Assembly: GCA_947495575.1 (NCBI GenBank)
Contig: CANLZL010000002.1
Span: forward strand, 62,001-126,000
Reading direction: 5' to 3'
Length of the DNA stretch: 64,000 nucleotides
Source: an uncultured Nioella sp.
Lineage (GTDB): Bacteria > Pseudomonadota > Alphaproteobacteria > Rhodobacterales > Rhodobacteraceae
Part shown: piece after piece, positions 15,734-23,595 of the stretch
Layout of the letters: every line of letters starts with the position of its first letter
Numbering within the stretch: position 1 is the stretch's first letter
The notes under the pieces: model-generated
What the model saw: the letters and a program-made list of their open reading frames with translations, nothing else
Told to the model about the DNA's origin: nothing
Database searches by the model: none
Translations under genes and position numbers: made by a program

Positions 15734-16257
15734 CTTGCACGAAAAATTCTACGCTTTGCCGGCTCGCATGAAATGAGACGATCGTGAATGGAGAGGGCAG
15801 GGTGCCCTCCTAAGTGGGTCTTGGACGTTTTCGTTGCGATCTGACGCTTTGGATCTGGCAATCTCTTTGTGCTTCCGCTCGAGTTCCACGTCAGGGTTCT
15901 TGCCCATCGACAGAGTTGGCAAACCGTTGTCACTGATTTGTTCAATCATTTGAAAACGCAGGAACCATTGCAGACCCTCTCTTATGTCGCAGCATTTGGT
16001 AAGTCCGGGCTCTTTGCTGCCGTCTTCCGCTTTGCGGCATCACAGGACATCGGCCCAGATCCTGTCGGCACGAACGGCCCATAGCCGCCGTCCGATGTGG
16101 AGTCTCGATGCTGCGACGCGGCCCACCAAACCGGTCATTCGCTGCGAGTGCATAATTGAACCGTTGGCGAAGGGCCAATGTGCGGGACGAAGCAGCCCTG
16201 CCGAGGTGGTTTTCGAATGGCCGCTTCCTTAAGATAGACGGATCAAAAGACTAAGCC
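15734..16257. other. 524-bp stretch without a supported gene
   Basis: Short open frames exist on both strands, for example a 66-codon minus-strand frame at 15749-15949, but none shows a familiar domain, a ribosome site or consistent codon use. The stretch may hold decayed mobile DNA; I see nothing firm in it. Confidence 0.5.
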
Positions 16258-16665
16258 TTACGCGTCGGTTGCCTCGGAACGAGTCATGATGATCTCGCGG
16301 GTGATCTGCCAACGGCCATCTTCAAGCACAAAGTCGATGCTGAGCGAGATGAGTTGATAGCGCCCTGTGGCGTCGTTCTTCCGGCTGACGACGATGTGGC
16401 CATGCGTGTCATCGGCCTCGACAAGGTGATACTTCACCCATGGGTTGTCGTCTTTCAGCGCACCCATGTTGTTCTTGATGAACTCCATGAACCCGTTCTT
16501 GTCATTGCGCATCAACGTGCCGTCGTTCAGCAAAACATAGGTCTGCATGTCGCGGTGATACAGACTGTTCAGCACCTCAAATGAGTGCCCAGACACGCCG
16601 TGGATCAGCCCGTCCAATGTCTCTTTGACGGCGGCTGCGTTGGTGTGATCTTCGGTCATAGTCAT
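16258..16665 (-). CDS. NTF2-like/SnoaL-like cytoplasmic protein
   Basis: A 135-residue protein of the NTF2-like cone fold. Typical pattern: an N-terminal helix (AAVKETLDGLIHGVSGHSFE), a segment LNSLYHRDMQTYVLLNDGTL, and a beta sheet ending RYQLISLSIDFVLEDGRWQI. The start at 16665 has an AAGGAGT site; an upstream ATG at 16713 lacks one. No signal peptide is seen, unlike the next gene, another NTF2-like protein. The function is unknown: members include steroid isomerases, polyketide cyclases and stress proteins. Same-strand clustering with a peroxiredoxin suggests a stress or detoxification role. Confidence 0.75.
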   Translation of the reverse strand: MTMTEDHTNAAAVKETLDGLIHGVSGHSFEVLNSLYHRDMQTYVLLNDGTLMRNDKNGFMEFIKNNMGALKDDNPWVKYHLVEADDTHGHIVVSRKNDATGRYQLISLSIDFVLEDGRWQITREIIMTRSEATDA

Positions 16666-16716
16666 TGTAGTACTCCTTTTGGAATTAGTTGTTTTTGGGA
16701 GATTTGATGCCAAGGA

Positions 16717-17196
16717 TCACTCGGTTGCGTAGTTGCTGAACATATCCAGCATGATCTGCCATGGAGCGTCTCCGCTCTCACGCTCGAGGACGTAGATGTA
16801 TGAGCCTTCAAGTTGGAAACCTTGGCTTTCAACCGAGGCGCGGGTCACGCCTTGCATGACCGCCTGTGTGCCGTCGTCAGATATGAACAAGTTTTCAATC
16901 GTGTGCGACAGCTCCCCATTGTTCTCGCTCATGAAGGTGATGGTCTGACGCGGAACACCGTCGCGGCCTTGTGCGGGTCGAGTTGCGGGCGCGATCCAGA
17001 AAGCATCTTCATCATAGAGGGCAATCAACCCCGCTGCGTCATGAGTTGCAGCCAGTTCGTTGAATCGGTCGTTGAAGGCGATCAGGCTTTCGCGGGTTTC
17101 GGCCTGGGCCTGGGCCTGGGCCTGGGTTTCGGCAAAGGCGGGCAGAGCCAAAGAAGCTATGGCGGCAATAGTGGAGAGGGCGGATGTCAAGCGCAT
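16717..17196 (-). CDS. Secreted NTF2-like protein (SgcJ/EcaC-type) with a QA repeat
   Basis: A 159-residue exported NTF2-like protein. The signal peptide (about 1-22, ending LALPAFA) is followed by TQAQAQAQAET, encoded by about four copies of a 6-bp repeat near 17101-17125. The body shows the SgcJ/EcaC pattern: LIAFNDRFNELAATHDAAGL, ALYDEDAFWIAP and SYIYVLERESGDAPWQIMLD. These domains bind small hydrophobic molecules or are structural; no catalytic assignment is possible. It lies between the cytoplasmic NTF2-like gene and the peroxiredoxin on one strand, so probably one operon. Confidence 0.8.
   Translation of the reverse strand: MRLTSALSTIAAIASLALPAFAETQAQAQAQAETRESLIAFNDRFNELAATHDAAGLIALYDEDAFWIAPATRPAQGRDGVPRQTITFMSENNGELSHTIENLFISDDGTQAVMQGVTRASVESQGFQLEGSYIYVLERESGDAPWQIMLDMFSNYATE
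17102..17125. repeat. Hexanucleotide tandem repeat inside the NTF2-like gene
   Basis: GCCTGG occurs four times in tandem on the plus strand and encodes Gln-Ala pairs on the minus strand, directly after the signal peptide. Copy-number change would alter spacer length without shifting the frame. Confidence 0.75.
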
Positions 17197-17252
17197 GTGC
17201 TTGTCCTTTCAGTTTAGTGTATTTATTTTAAAGACTTAGAGGAAGAGCGGCC

Positions 17253-17789
17253 TCATGCGGCCCGTGTCCCCCGTATTGGGTAGTTGTTCTCGGGATTGCG
17301 AATGAAGCGAAGGCCGCCAAGCAGGGTTTTTAGGTCAGGCCGGGCAAATGGCGCATTTGAGATGTCCGTGACTTGAACCTGCCCTTCAGCGTTGACGACA
17401 AAGATACCAGGTTCCGCAAAAGGGCGATCCGTTTCGTCCGCAGAACGGGGATCGGAAACGTAAAGCCCAAGTTCGCGCATTTGCTCCAGACTCAAATCAT
17501 ACCCAACCGGGTAGCTTGGCTGCACCAATGCGATCTGGTCTGTTGCTTTGGTTTCGGGGTCCGCAGAAACAGAAACAACACCCACACCAAGCGCGTGAAG
17601 CTCTGGCAGCAATGTCTCCAACTCTCTCAAATAGCTGGTGCACAGCGGGCAATGCTTGCCGCGATAGACGACCACCAATTGCCAATCTTGGCCTCCTTGA
17701 CGAGCGCCAAGCGTCAGTTCTCCGCCGCCCAGTTTAGATACAGTGATTGCTGGAAATTGCGACCCAGCTGCTGTTTTTTGCGATGACAT
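17253..17789 (-). CDS. Peroxiredoxin-like AhpC/TSA family protein
   Basis: A 178-residue thioredoxin-fold protein of the peroxiredoxin-like group. The active-site region reads VVVYRGKHCPLCTSYLRELE at about 39-58, with a CPLC pair, followed by GVGVVSVSADPETKATDQIA, the strand and helix that normally follow the peroxidatic site. There is a GIFVVNAEGQVQV segment near 128-140. No signal peptide, so cytoplasmic. The CxxC form differs from the single peroxidatic Cys of typical AhpC. It is divergent from a TetR regulator and first in line with the two NTF2-like genes, which points to a regulated peroxide or thiol-stress unit. Confidence 0.85.
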   Translation of the reverse strand: MSSQKTAAGSQFPAITVSKLGGGELTLGARQGGQDWQLVVVYRGKHCPLCTSYLRELETLLPELHALGVGVVSVSADPETKATDQIALVQPSYPVGYDLSLEQMRELGLYVSDPRSADETDRPFAEPGIFVVNAEGQVQVTDISNAPFARPDLKTLLGGLRFIRNPENNYPIRGTRAA

Positions 17790-17860
17790 TTCTCTTGTCC
17801 TTGCGTTTTGTGATGATCGTTATAAAATATACTGAAAGCGAAACGTCAAGGATTTTTGTA

Positions 17861-18478
17861 ATGAATGTCACAAAAAAGGTTGGGCGGCCCAAAACCTTCG
17901 ACCGGGACGACGCCCTGACCAAGGCAATCGGCGTTTTCTGGAAGCAGGGCTATGAAGGGGCGTCCATGAAGCTGTTGACAGATAAGATGGGGATCAACAG
18001 CCCCAGCCTTTATGCTGAGTTCGGTGACAAGCACGGCCTCTATCTGGAAGCCATCAACAGCTATGCGACCAACGATGCCTGTACGCCATTGGTTGCGCTG
18101 GAAACTGAGCCGGACATTCATTGTGCGGTTCGCGCGTTCTTTGAAGCCGTGATTGATTACTCAACACAACATGCCAGTGGCGCAAAGGGGTGCTTTCTCG
18201 TGTCCTGTGTTGCGACAAGTGCGGGGCATGTTGACGGCACCGCTGAGTTGCTGCGTGACGCAATCACGTCAACAGACAAACGCATAAAAACGCGCCTTGA
18301 CCATGAAGTGCGAACGGGATCACTTCCGCAAAACTTCCCAAGTGCGGACCGCGCCAAACTGATGTTCGACTTGCGGCAAGGAATGGTGTTCCGGGCACGC
18401 GCTGGTTTCACGGATGAAGTCCTCGCAGGGGACATAGATAAATACGTCGGTTCAGTTCTCGCACATCGTGAAAGCTGA
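17861..18478 (+). CDS. TetR/AcrR-family transcriptional regulator
   Basis: A 205-residue regulator. The N-terminal HTH spans residues about 10-55: VGRPKTFDRDDALTKAIGVF, then GYEGASMKLLTDKMGI and SPSLYAEFGDKHGLY, the canonical TetR pattern. The C-terminal ligand domain contains GCFLVSCVATS, two cysteines five apart, near residues 109-119. The ATG at 17861 is chosen because HTH homology starts there. Its gene is divergent from the peroxiredoxin gene with 71 bp between; repression of that operon, perhaps relieved by oxidation or electrophiles acting on these cysteines, is inference. Confidence 0.9.
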   Translation: MNVTKKVGRPKTFDRDDALTKAIGVFWKQGYEGASMKLLTDKMGINSPSLYAEFGDKHGLYLEAINSYATNDACTPLVALETEPDIHCAVRAFFEAVIDYSTQHASGAKGCFLVSCVATSAGHVDGTAELLRDAITSTDKRIKTRLDHEVRTGSLPQNFPSADRAKLMFDLRQGMVFRARAGFTDEVLAGDIDKYVGSVLAHRES

Positions 18479-18614
18479 CTTTGTTTCGCCGCGCAGCATT
18501 CGTCATTTTGGGCTCGTTCCTGACCTCGGAGGCGGCGCAGCATCCTGTGGTATGACATCTGTGTCAACGTCGGGTTGTCGCTTTGGGAGGGCTTGGCGGA
18601 TCGGAGGATCAGTC

Positions 18615-19247
18615 ATGGAAACACCAAACTTACCTGCCATTCGCGCACTTCGTCCAGCTTGGAACAAGGGCCGCATCGTCGGTCAGAAACGGCCACTGAA
18701 GCCAAAGCATGTCTGGGCTATACGCGTTCGACTTGAGTTAGCCGAGAACCATCGCGACCTCGCGCTGTTCAATATGGCAATCGACAGCAAGCTTCGAGGT
18801 TGCGACCTTGTGAAGTTGAAGGTTGTGGATGTGATGGCGTCTGGCCAGATCAAGGAACGCGCTTCAGTGCTACAGAGCAAGACGCAAAAACCAGTCCGGT
18901 TTGAGATATCCGAAGGCACGCGCGCCTCGGTCGAGAAGTGGATGGAAGATGAGCTGATGGTCGGCTCCGAGTACCTTTGGCCAGGCCGATTTCATGAGCG
19001 CCTGCACATCTCAACGCGCCAGTATGCACGGATCGTACGCGACTGGGTTACGTCGATCGGTCTTGAGGCGACGGCATTTGGCACGCATTCGATGCGGCGC
19101 ACGAAGGTCACCCAAATCTACAAGAAAACGGGCAACCTCCGAGCCGTTCAGCTTCTGTTAGGACACACCAAGATGGACAGCACAGTCAGGTATCTTGGTG
19201 TTGAACTTGAGGACGCCTTGGCTATTGCTGAAGCCATTGAAATATAA
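18615..19247 (+). CDS. Short tyrosine recombinase/integrase (catalytic domain only)
   Basis: A 210-residue tyrosine-recombinase catalytic domain with no N-terminal core-binding domain. The catalytic set is complete: Arg in DSKLRGCDL, Lys in QSKTQKP, HxxR in THSMRRTK, the second His in LLGHTKMDST and the nucleophile Tyr in VRYLG. The start at 18615 has a GGAGGATCAG site upstream. Proteins of this size occur on plasmids and mobile DNA of Rhodobacterales. It lies at the right edge of the mobile patchwork and has no obvious attachment site or partner. It is likely functional, but its target is unknown. Confidence 0.85.
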   Translation: METPNLPAIRALRPAWNKGRIVGQKRPLKPKHVWAIRVRLELAENHRDLALFNMAIDSKLRGCDLVKLKVVDVMASGQIKERASVLQSKTQKPVRFEISEGTRASVEKWMEDELMVGSEYLWPGRFHERLHISTRQYARIVRDWVTSIGLEATAFGTHSMRRTKVTQIYKKTGNLRAVQLLLGHTKMDSTVRYLGVELEDALAIAEAIEI

Positions 19248-19467
19248 CATCTCTGGGCCGCTTACATGAGCGGCCCAAAGCCGACATTAAAACAGCATTG
19301 ACTATGATCCCGTGCGACCAGACAGAGTTGGCGTTCGCTGCTCCGGATTTCTGCCTCTGGACAGTTGCGCTGACGGCAGGCGCTCAGATGAGCTTGGCCC
19401 ATATCCTCAGTCGAAGCCGCAGCACCATCTCGCGACACTAATTCCGGTATCAATGGCCTCCAATCCG

Positions 19468-20403
19468 TTAGATCCGGCGAATAAAGTTGACGCCAATGCT
19501 CTCCTCGAATTCAATCATTGTGTCCTCGAGGGCAGTGGTGACTAGATCATTGAACCGCCTTGGACCGCTTTCGAATACTTGTGTGAATGTCCCGATGCGG
19601 ATCCAGGTTTCCGGTACTATCGGGATCAGCTTCATTCCCGGTGCCGCCAAAAAGGTTGATGCGGTGGCGTAATCCACAACCGCCGCTCCGATACCGTTAA
19701 CAGCCATCTGGCAGGCCAGAAGCGCCGAAGTTGTTTCGGCGACTAAGCGGGGCGGCGCGTCTGAAAGCTCAAGTATTTTATCCATCTGATCCCGCGCAAC
19801 CAGCCCATGTTGATAGCCGATCATTGCCTTCCCCGGCCAATCATCTGGTTCTACGCGAGGTCGGGTTGATAGCGGGTGATCCTCTCTCACCAGGATCGCC
19901 GCGCGCAATTCGGCCACGGGTGATGCTTTGAGGTAGCGATGCGAAATTGGCAATACGCCCAAACCAATATCAAAGGCGCGGCTGGCAGCCCATCGTTGAA
20001 TATCGTGGCGTCGCAGGACCGCGCTGATTAGGTGAACATCCGGGGCCACCTTGGAAAACTTTGCCAATACAGGGCCAAGAATGCCTAAGGACAAGCGCGG
20101 CATCGAAATGATAGAAATTGTCTGGCGTTCTTCGGATTTAATCGCGTCTACCACATTCGGCAAATCGTTAAGCCCTTGTAGAATAGGCTGTATTTCCGCG
20201 TGAAATCGAATCCCGGCCGAGGTGGGACGAAGTGTTCGGTTCGTCCGCTCAAACAGGTTCATGCCGATATCACGCTCAAGCTCCAGCAATTGCCGGCTGG
20301 CTGCGGATATGCTGGTGTTGAGGAGCTTGGCCGCGCCCCCCAGAGTGCCCGAAACCAAAATCGCGTCAAAAACCCGTAGCGAGCGAATGCTAAGCCCAGC
20401 CAA
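19468..20403 (-). CDS. LysR-family transcriptional regulator
   Basis: Regulator with an N-terminal winged HTH (LSIRSLRVFDAILVSGTLGG, AAKLLNTSISAASRQLLELE, LFERTNRTLRPTSAG) and a periplasmic-binding-like effector domain. An ATG at 20499 exists, but the HTH starts only about 35 codons later, and a strong inverted repeat at 20417-20451 would then lie inside the gene. The TTG at 20403 gives a normal 311-residue LysR and leaves that repeat upstream. It is divergent from the TTT transporter-enolase operon, which it very probably controls in response to the transported carboxylate or sugar acid. The start choice is inferred. Confidence 0.9.
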   Translation of the reverse strand: MAGLSIRSLRVFDAILVSGTLGGAAKLLNTSISAASRQLLELERDIGMNLFERTNRTLRPTSAGIRFHAEIQPILQGLNDLPNVVDAIKSEERQTISIISMPRLSLGILGPVLAKFSKVAPDVHLISAVLRRHDIQRWAASRAFDIGLGVLPISHRYLKASPVAELRAAILVREDHPLSTRPRVEPDDWPGKAMIGYQHGLVARDQMDKILELSDAPPRLVAETTSALLACQMAVNGIGAAVVDYATASTFLAAPGMKLIPIVPETWIRIGTFTQVFESGPRRFNDLVTTALEDTMIEFEESIGVNFIRRI

Positions 20404-20416
20404 AACCTGCGTCCCG

Positions 20417-20451
20417 AAAATTGCAACTATTATCCATATGTTTGCAATTTT
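20417..20451. promoter_or_regulatory. 10-bp perfect inverted repeat, probable LysR operator
   Basis: AAAATTGCAA (20417-20426) and TTGCAATTTT (20442-20451) are exact inverted copies separated by 15 bp. The size and placement between divergent lysR and TTT genes match a LysR-type regulator binding site (T-N11-A forms fit inside). Confidence 0.7.
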
Positions 20452-20607
20452 ATTGAAACTTGCCAAGGTGTATCTTTGTTCCAACTCAAGGCGGGGCATC
20501 TGGGATGCATTGTCGGGTGGGCTCAGGCGCTCTTATCGCGCCAAAACGCACGAGCCCGTTCGAATTTGCATGGCGGCCTGGCTTGTTTCATTGGGAGGAA
20601 GATCAAT

Positions 20608-21555
20608 ATGAAGATAGCTGCATTCACCACCTCAATCGCTCTGGCGTTGGCAGGGCCGCTGTTCGCGCAAGACTTTCCTGAACGGGAAGTGGAAATTATT
20701 GTGAATTACGGGACCGGTGGGGCCGTGGATCGAACGGCGCGGTCGGTGCAGCGCTTCCTTCCGGAGGCGCTTGGCCAATCTGTTGTCGTTGAAAACATCT
20801 CAGGTGCGGGCGGGCGCCTTGGGATCGAGGCATTTCTGGAACGACCTGCCGATGGCTATCACGTTCTGACCGCCTTTGCGCCTGCGACCACTTATGTTGC
20901 GACGACAAACCCGGATGTTTTTGGCCTGGATGACCTTGCCATTATCAATGTCCAATGGATCGATCCGGCCGTTCTGGTTGTCCAGAATGACACCGGTTGG
21001 GCCACTCTGGATGACATGATCACGGCGATCCGGGCAGAGCCTGGCCGATTTACCTTTGGGTCCTCCGGGGCTGCGTCGGTGGGTACGGTGCTGGCGCTTA
21101 ATCTGTTTGAAGCGCTTGAGCTTGAGGTGCGTGTCGTTCCCTATGATGGCGGCGGGGCAACGCGCGCCGCGTTTTTAGGTGGTGAAGTCAACATGACCGC
21201 CGCCGGTATAGGCGGTGCCATTCGGCTGCGTGATGCCGGTGTTCCTGTCGCCCTGTTTTGGGATGAACCAACCGAGATCTGGCCAGAGGCTGTTCCGGTA
21301 AATTCGGCATTGGACGGTCAGACCGTCGCAATTGGCGGCGCCTATCGGTTCCATGCCGTTCATGCATCGGTGCGCGAAGAATTCCCCGAGCGGTTCGACG
21401 CCCTTGTCGAGGCGTTCCGCCAAACGACTTTGGAAAACGACGATTTCATTGCCTTTGCCGATGAGACAGGGGTTGGGCGCGATTGGCGTGGACCAGAGGC
21501 CTCAACATCGATTTTGCAGGACGTTGAACAAAGCTTTTCTGCCATGTTTGAGTAA
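20608..21555 (+). CDS. Tripartite tricarboxylate transporter substrate-binding protein (TctC/Bug family)
   Basis: Periplasmic receptor of a TTT transporter. The 315-residue product starts at ATG 20608 with a GGGAGGAAG site upstream; longer frames from 20476 lack one. The signal peptide ends at GPLFA/QD. Bug-family features: EIIVNYGTGGAVDRTARSVQ (normally PxxPGGxxD), VVVENISGAGGRLGIEAF, and FTFGSSGAASVGTVLALNLF followed by VPYDGGGATRAAFLGGEV. TTT systems carry di/tricarboxylates, sugar acids or aromatics. The enolase-superfamily gene at the end of the operon favours a sugar acid or similar. A hairpin separates this gene from the small permease gene. Confidence 0.93.
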   Translation: MKIAAFTTSIALALAGPLFAQDFPEREVEIIVNYGTGGAVDRTARSVQRFLPEALGQSVVVENISGAGGRLGIEAFLERPADGYHVLTAFAPATTYVATTNPDVFGLDDLAIINVQWIDPAVLVVQNDTGWATLDDMITAIRAEPGRFTFGSSGAASVGTVLALNLFEALELEVRVVPYDGGGATRAAFLGGEVNMTAAGIGGAIRLRDAGVPVALFWDEPTEIWPEAVPVNSALDGQTVAIGGAYRFHAVHASVREEFPERFDALVEAFRQTTLENDDFIAFADETGVGRDWRGPEASTSILQDVEQSFSAMFE

Positions 21556-21570
21556 CGATTGAAGTTTTTA

Positions 21571-21602
21571 GCGCATTCCCGGCCTCGAAGCCCGGAATGC
21601 GC
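21571..21602 (+). promoter_or_regulatory. Intercistronic stem-loop after the TTT receptor gene
   Basis: GCGCATTCC (21571-21579) pairs with GGAATGCGC (21594-21602), extended inward by CGG/CCG. It lies between the receptor stop and the tctB-like start. No strong T-run follows. Probable mRNA-stabilising or partly terminating element that favours receptor expression. Confidence 0.7.
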
Positions 21603-21622
21603 GCCATCAGAAAGCAGATCAA

Positions 21623-22090
21623 ATGAACAGCCAAAATCCGATCAAAGCGGCCATTGTCCCAACGCTGATGGTCAGTGCAGGTTTGATTTGGAGCGTCATT
21701 TATGTGCGCTCGGTTGCAGAAAACCCCCGGCATGACGCGGCCGCGCTGGCCCTGATTGGTCCGCTCATCTGCATTGTATTCCCGCTTGGCTTGCTCATCA
21801 TCGCGCAGGCGGTTTTGCAAGCAAGACAGGGGAAATTGGACGAAGCGCATGAGCTTCAGGATCCAAAGCGCCAGATCTACCTGATCGCATTGTTGCTCTT
21901 CTTATGTTCCTTGCCCTGGCTTGGGCTTCTCGGTGCCGGATTGCCCTTTTTTGTTGGATTGGCCTACGCGCTTGGGTTTCGCCGGTTGGTCTCTCTCGGC
22001 CTGACAGCGTTTGGGATAGTGGCACTGATCTGGGGCGGTTTTGTGGGGCTGCTGGGCGTTGACCTCAACCTGTTGCCCGGTGCGCTCTGA
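21623..22090 (+). CDS. TTT transporter small permease, TctB family
   Basis: Small membrane subunit of the TTT transporter, 155 residues with four hydrophobic segments (about 8-28, 42-65, 86-118 and 126-148). The third contains FLCSLPWLGLLGAGLPFFVG, similar to TctB family segments. The start is supported by position 66 bp after the receptor gene and an AAAGCAG-type site. Its stop overlaps the large permease start (TGATG). TctB proteins are poorly conserved, so the neighbours carry much of the weight. Confidence 0.9.
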   Translation: MNSQNPIKAAIVPTLMVSAGLIWSVIYVRSVAENPRHDAAALALIGPLICIVFPLGLLIIAQAVLQARQGKLDEAHELQDPKRQIYLIALLLFLCSLPWLGLLGAGLPFFVGLAYALGFRRLVSLGLTAFGIVALIWGGFVGLLGVDLNLLPGAL

Positions 22091-23595
22091 TGCTCGAACT
22101 TAGCCAAATCAGCCAGGGCCTGGCGCTGCTGACCAATTGGTATATGCCGCTTGTGATCCTGGCAGGAATGACGCTCGGATTGATTATCGGAGTCATTCCC
22201 GGAATGACAGCAGCCCTTGGATTGGCGGTTGTGCTACCCCTGGCCTTTCAGATGGATGCGTTGACCGCGCTGATCCTGATGACATCGGTCTATACCGGCA
22301 GCCTGACGGGCGGCGGCATTCTGGCCATTTTGATCAATACACCGGGGACCCCCGGCGCGGTGGCCACGACCTTTGATGGCTATCCTATGGCTAAGGCTGG
22401 GCGCGCGAACGAAGCGCTTGGCCTGCAAATCGCCGCATCGGCCTTTGGAGGTGCGTTAAGTTACGCATTTTTGTTGGTTTTCATTCAGCCCATGACGGAT
22501 TTCGCGCTGCAGTTTCAGTCTGCCGAAATGTTGGCCCTTGTCATTTTTGTGCTGGTGGCGGTCGGTGCCCTCAAAGGAAAATACCTGCTGCGATCCCTTT
22601 TTGCCGGGGCAATTGGCCTGTTGCTGTCAACCATCGGTGTCGTTTTAACCACCGGCGAGCCACGCGGCACCATGGGATTTGCAGAACTGGAAGACGGCCT
22701 GCCGATAATTCTGTGTGTCATCGGGCTGTTTGCTGTCCCGGAACTCATCCAGATCCTCCCACGCAAAGCGATATCCGAGGCAGATACCAAAATCAGGCAC
22801 TCAGCGGCTGAGCTTTTTGGGGGTTTTGGGGGGGCGTTCAAAAGGTGGCCAACATTGCTGCGCGGATCATCGATCGGCATCGTCATTGGCATCCTGCCCG
22901 CAGCAGGGGCAACCCTGGCATCGATTTTAAGCTACACAGTTGCCAGCAAACTGGCCCGCGAGGATGAGGTTTTTGGCGAGGGTGAGCCGAAAGGCATTGT
23001 CGCCGCTGAAAGCGCCAATAATGCGTCCGAGGGCGGAGCGATGGCCATTCTTCTAGCGCTTGGCATCCCCGGAAGCGCCTCAACCGCGGTCATTCTTGGT
23101 GGTTTCCTATTGCATGGGCTGGTCCCCGGCGCAGGGCTTTTCCGTGATAATGGCCCGTTGGTTTACGGCCTTATCATTGGAAATATCTTTCAGATGTTTT
23201 TGCTGGTCGGCGTCGCGCTTATGGTAGCTTACTCCGTTGCAAGGATCGTAACAGTGCCGACGCCGGTTCTCGTCCCAGTGCTAACCATTTTGCTAACCGT
23301 CGGCGCGCTGAGTTTTCGCGGCCAGATATTCGATGTGTTTGTTGTGTTTGCCTTTGGAGTGATCGGGTGGTTCTGCCGCAAATACGAATTTACACCGCTC
23401 TCTCTCATGATCGGCCTATTCCTGGGCAGCCAACTGGATCAGGAAATGGTCCGCGTTTCGATACTTTACAGCTACGAGCCCCTTCTGATCCTTCAGCGAC
23501 CTATCGCGGCAACTTTATTTGCGCTAACGGCGGCAATTCTGGTTGGTAAGATCATTTTGACCCTGCGGTCCCAACTCAAGAATCGAGGCCCGTAG
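22090..23595 (+). CDS. TTT transporter large permease, TctA family
   Basis: Main membrane subunit, 501 residues, about 11-12 hydrophobic segments. Strong TctA signatures: IGVIPGMTAALGLAVVLPLA near residues 33-53, GGGILAILINTPGTPGA near 74-90 followed by TFDGYPMAKAGRANEALG, and the second repeat GILPAAGATLASILSYTVA with EGGAMAILLALGIPGSASTA. Full length, overlapping tctB by one base and the enolase-superfamily gene by one base, so all four genes form one operon with the receptor. Confidence 0.96.
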   Translation: MLELSQISQGLALLTNWYMPLVILAGMTLGLIIGVIPGMTAALGLAVVLPLAFQMDALTALILMTSVYTGSLTGGGILAILINTPGTPGAVATTFDGYPMAKAGRANEALGLQIAASAFGGALSYAFLLVFIQPMTDFALQFQSAEMLALVIFVLVAVGALKGKYLLRSLFAGAIGLLLSTIGVVLTTGEPRGTMGFAELEDGLPIILCVIGLFAVPELIQILPRKAISEADTKIRHSAAELFGGFGGAFKRWPTLLRGSSIGIVIGILPAAGATLASILSYTVASKLAREDEVFGEGEPKGIVAAESANNASEGGAMAILLALGIPGSASTAVILGGFLLHGLVPGAGLFRDNGPLVYGLIIGNIFQMFLLVGVALMVAYSVARIVTVPTPVLVPVLTILLTVGALSFRGQIFDVFVVFAFGVIGWFCRKYEFTPLSLMIGLFLGSQLDQEMVRVSILYSYEPLLILQRPIAATLFALTAAILVGKIILTLRSQLKNRGP

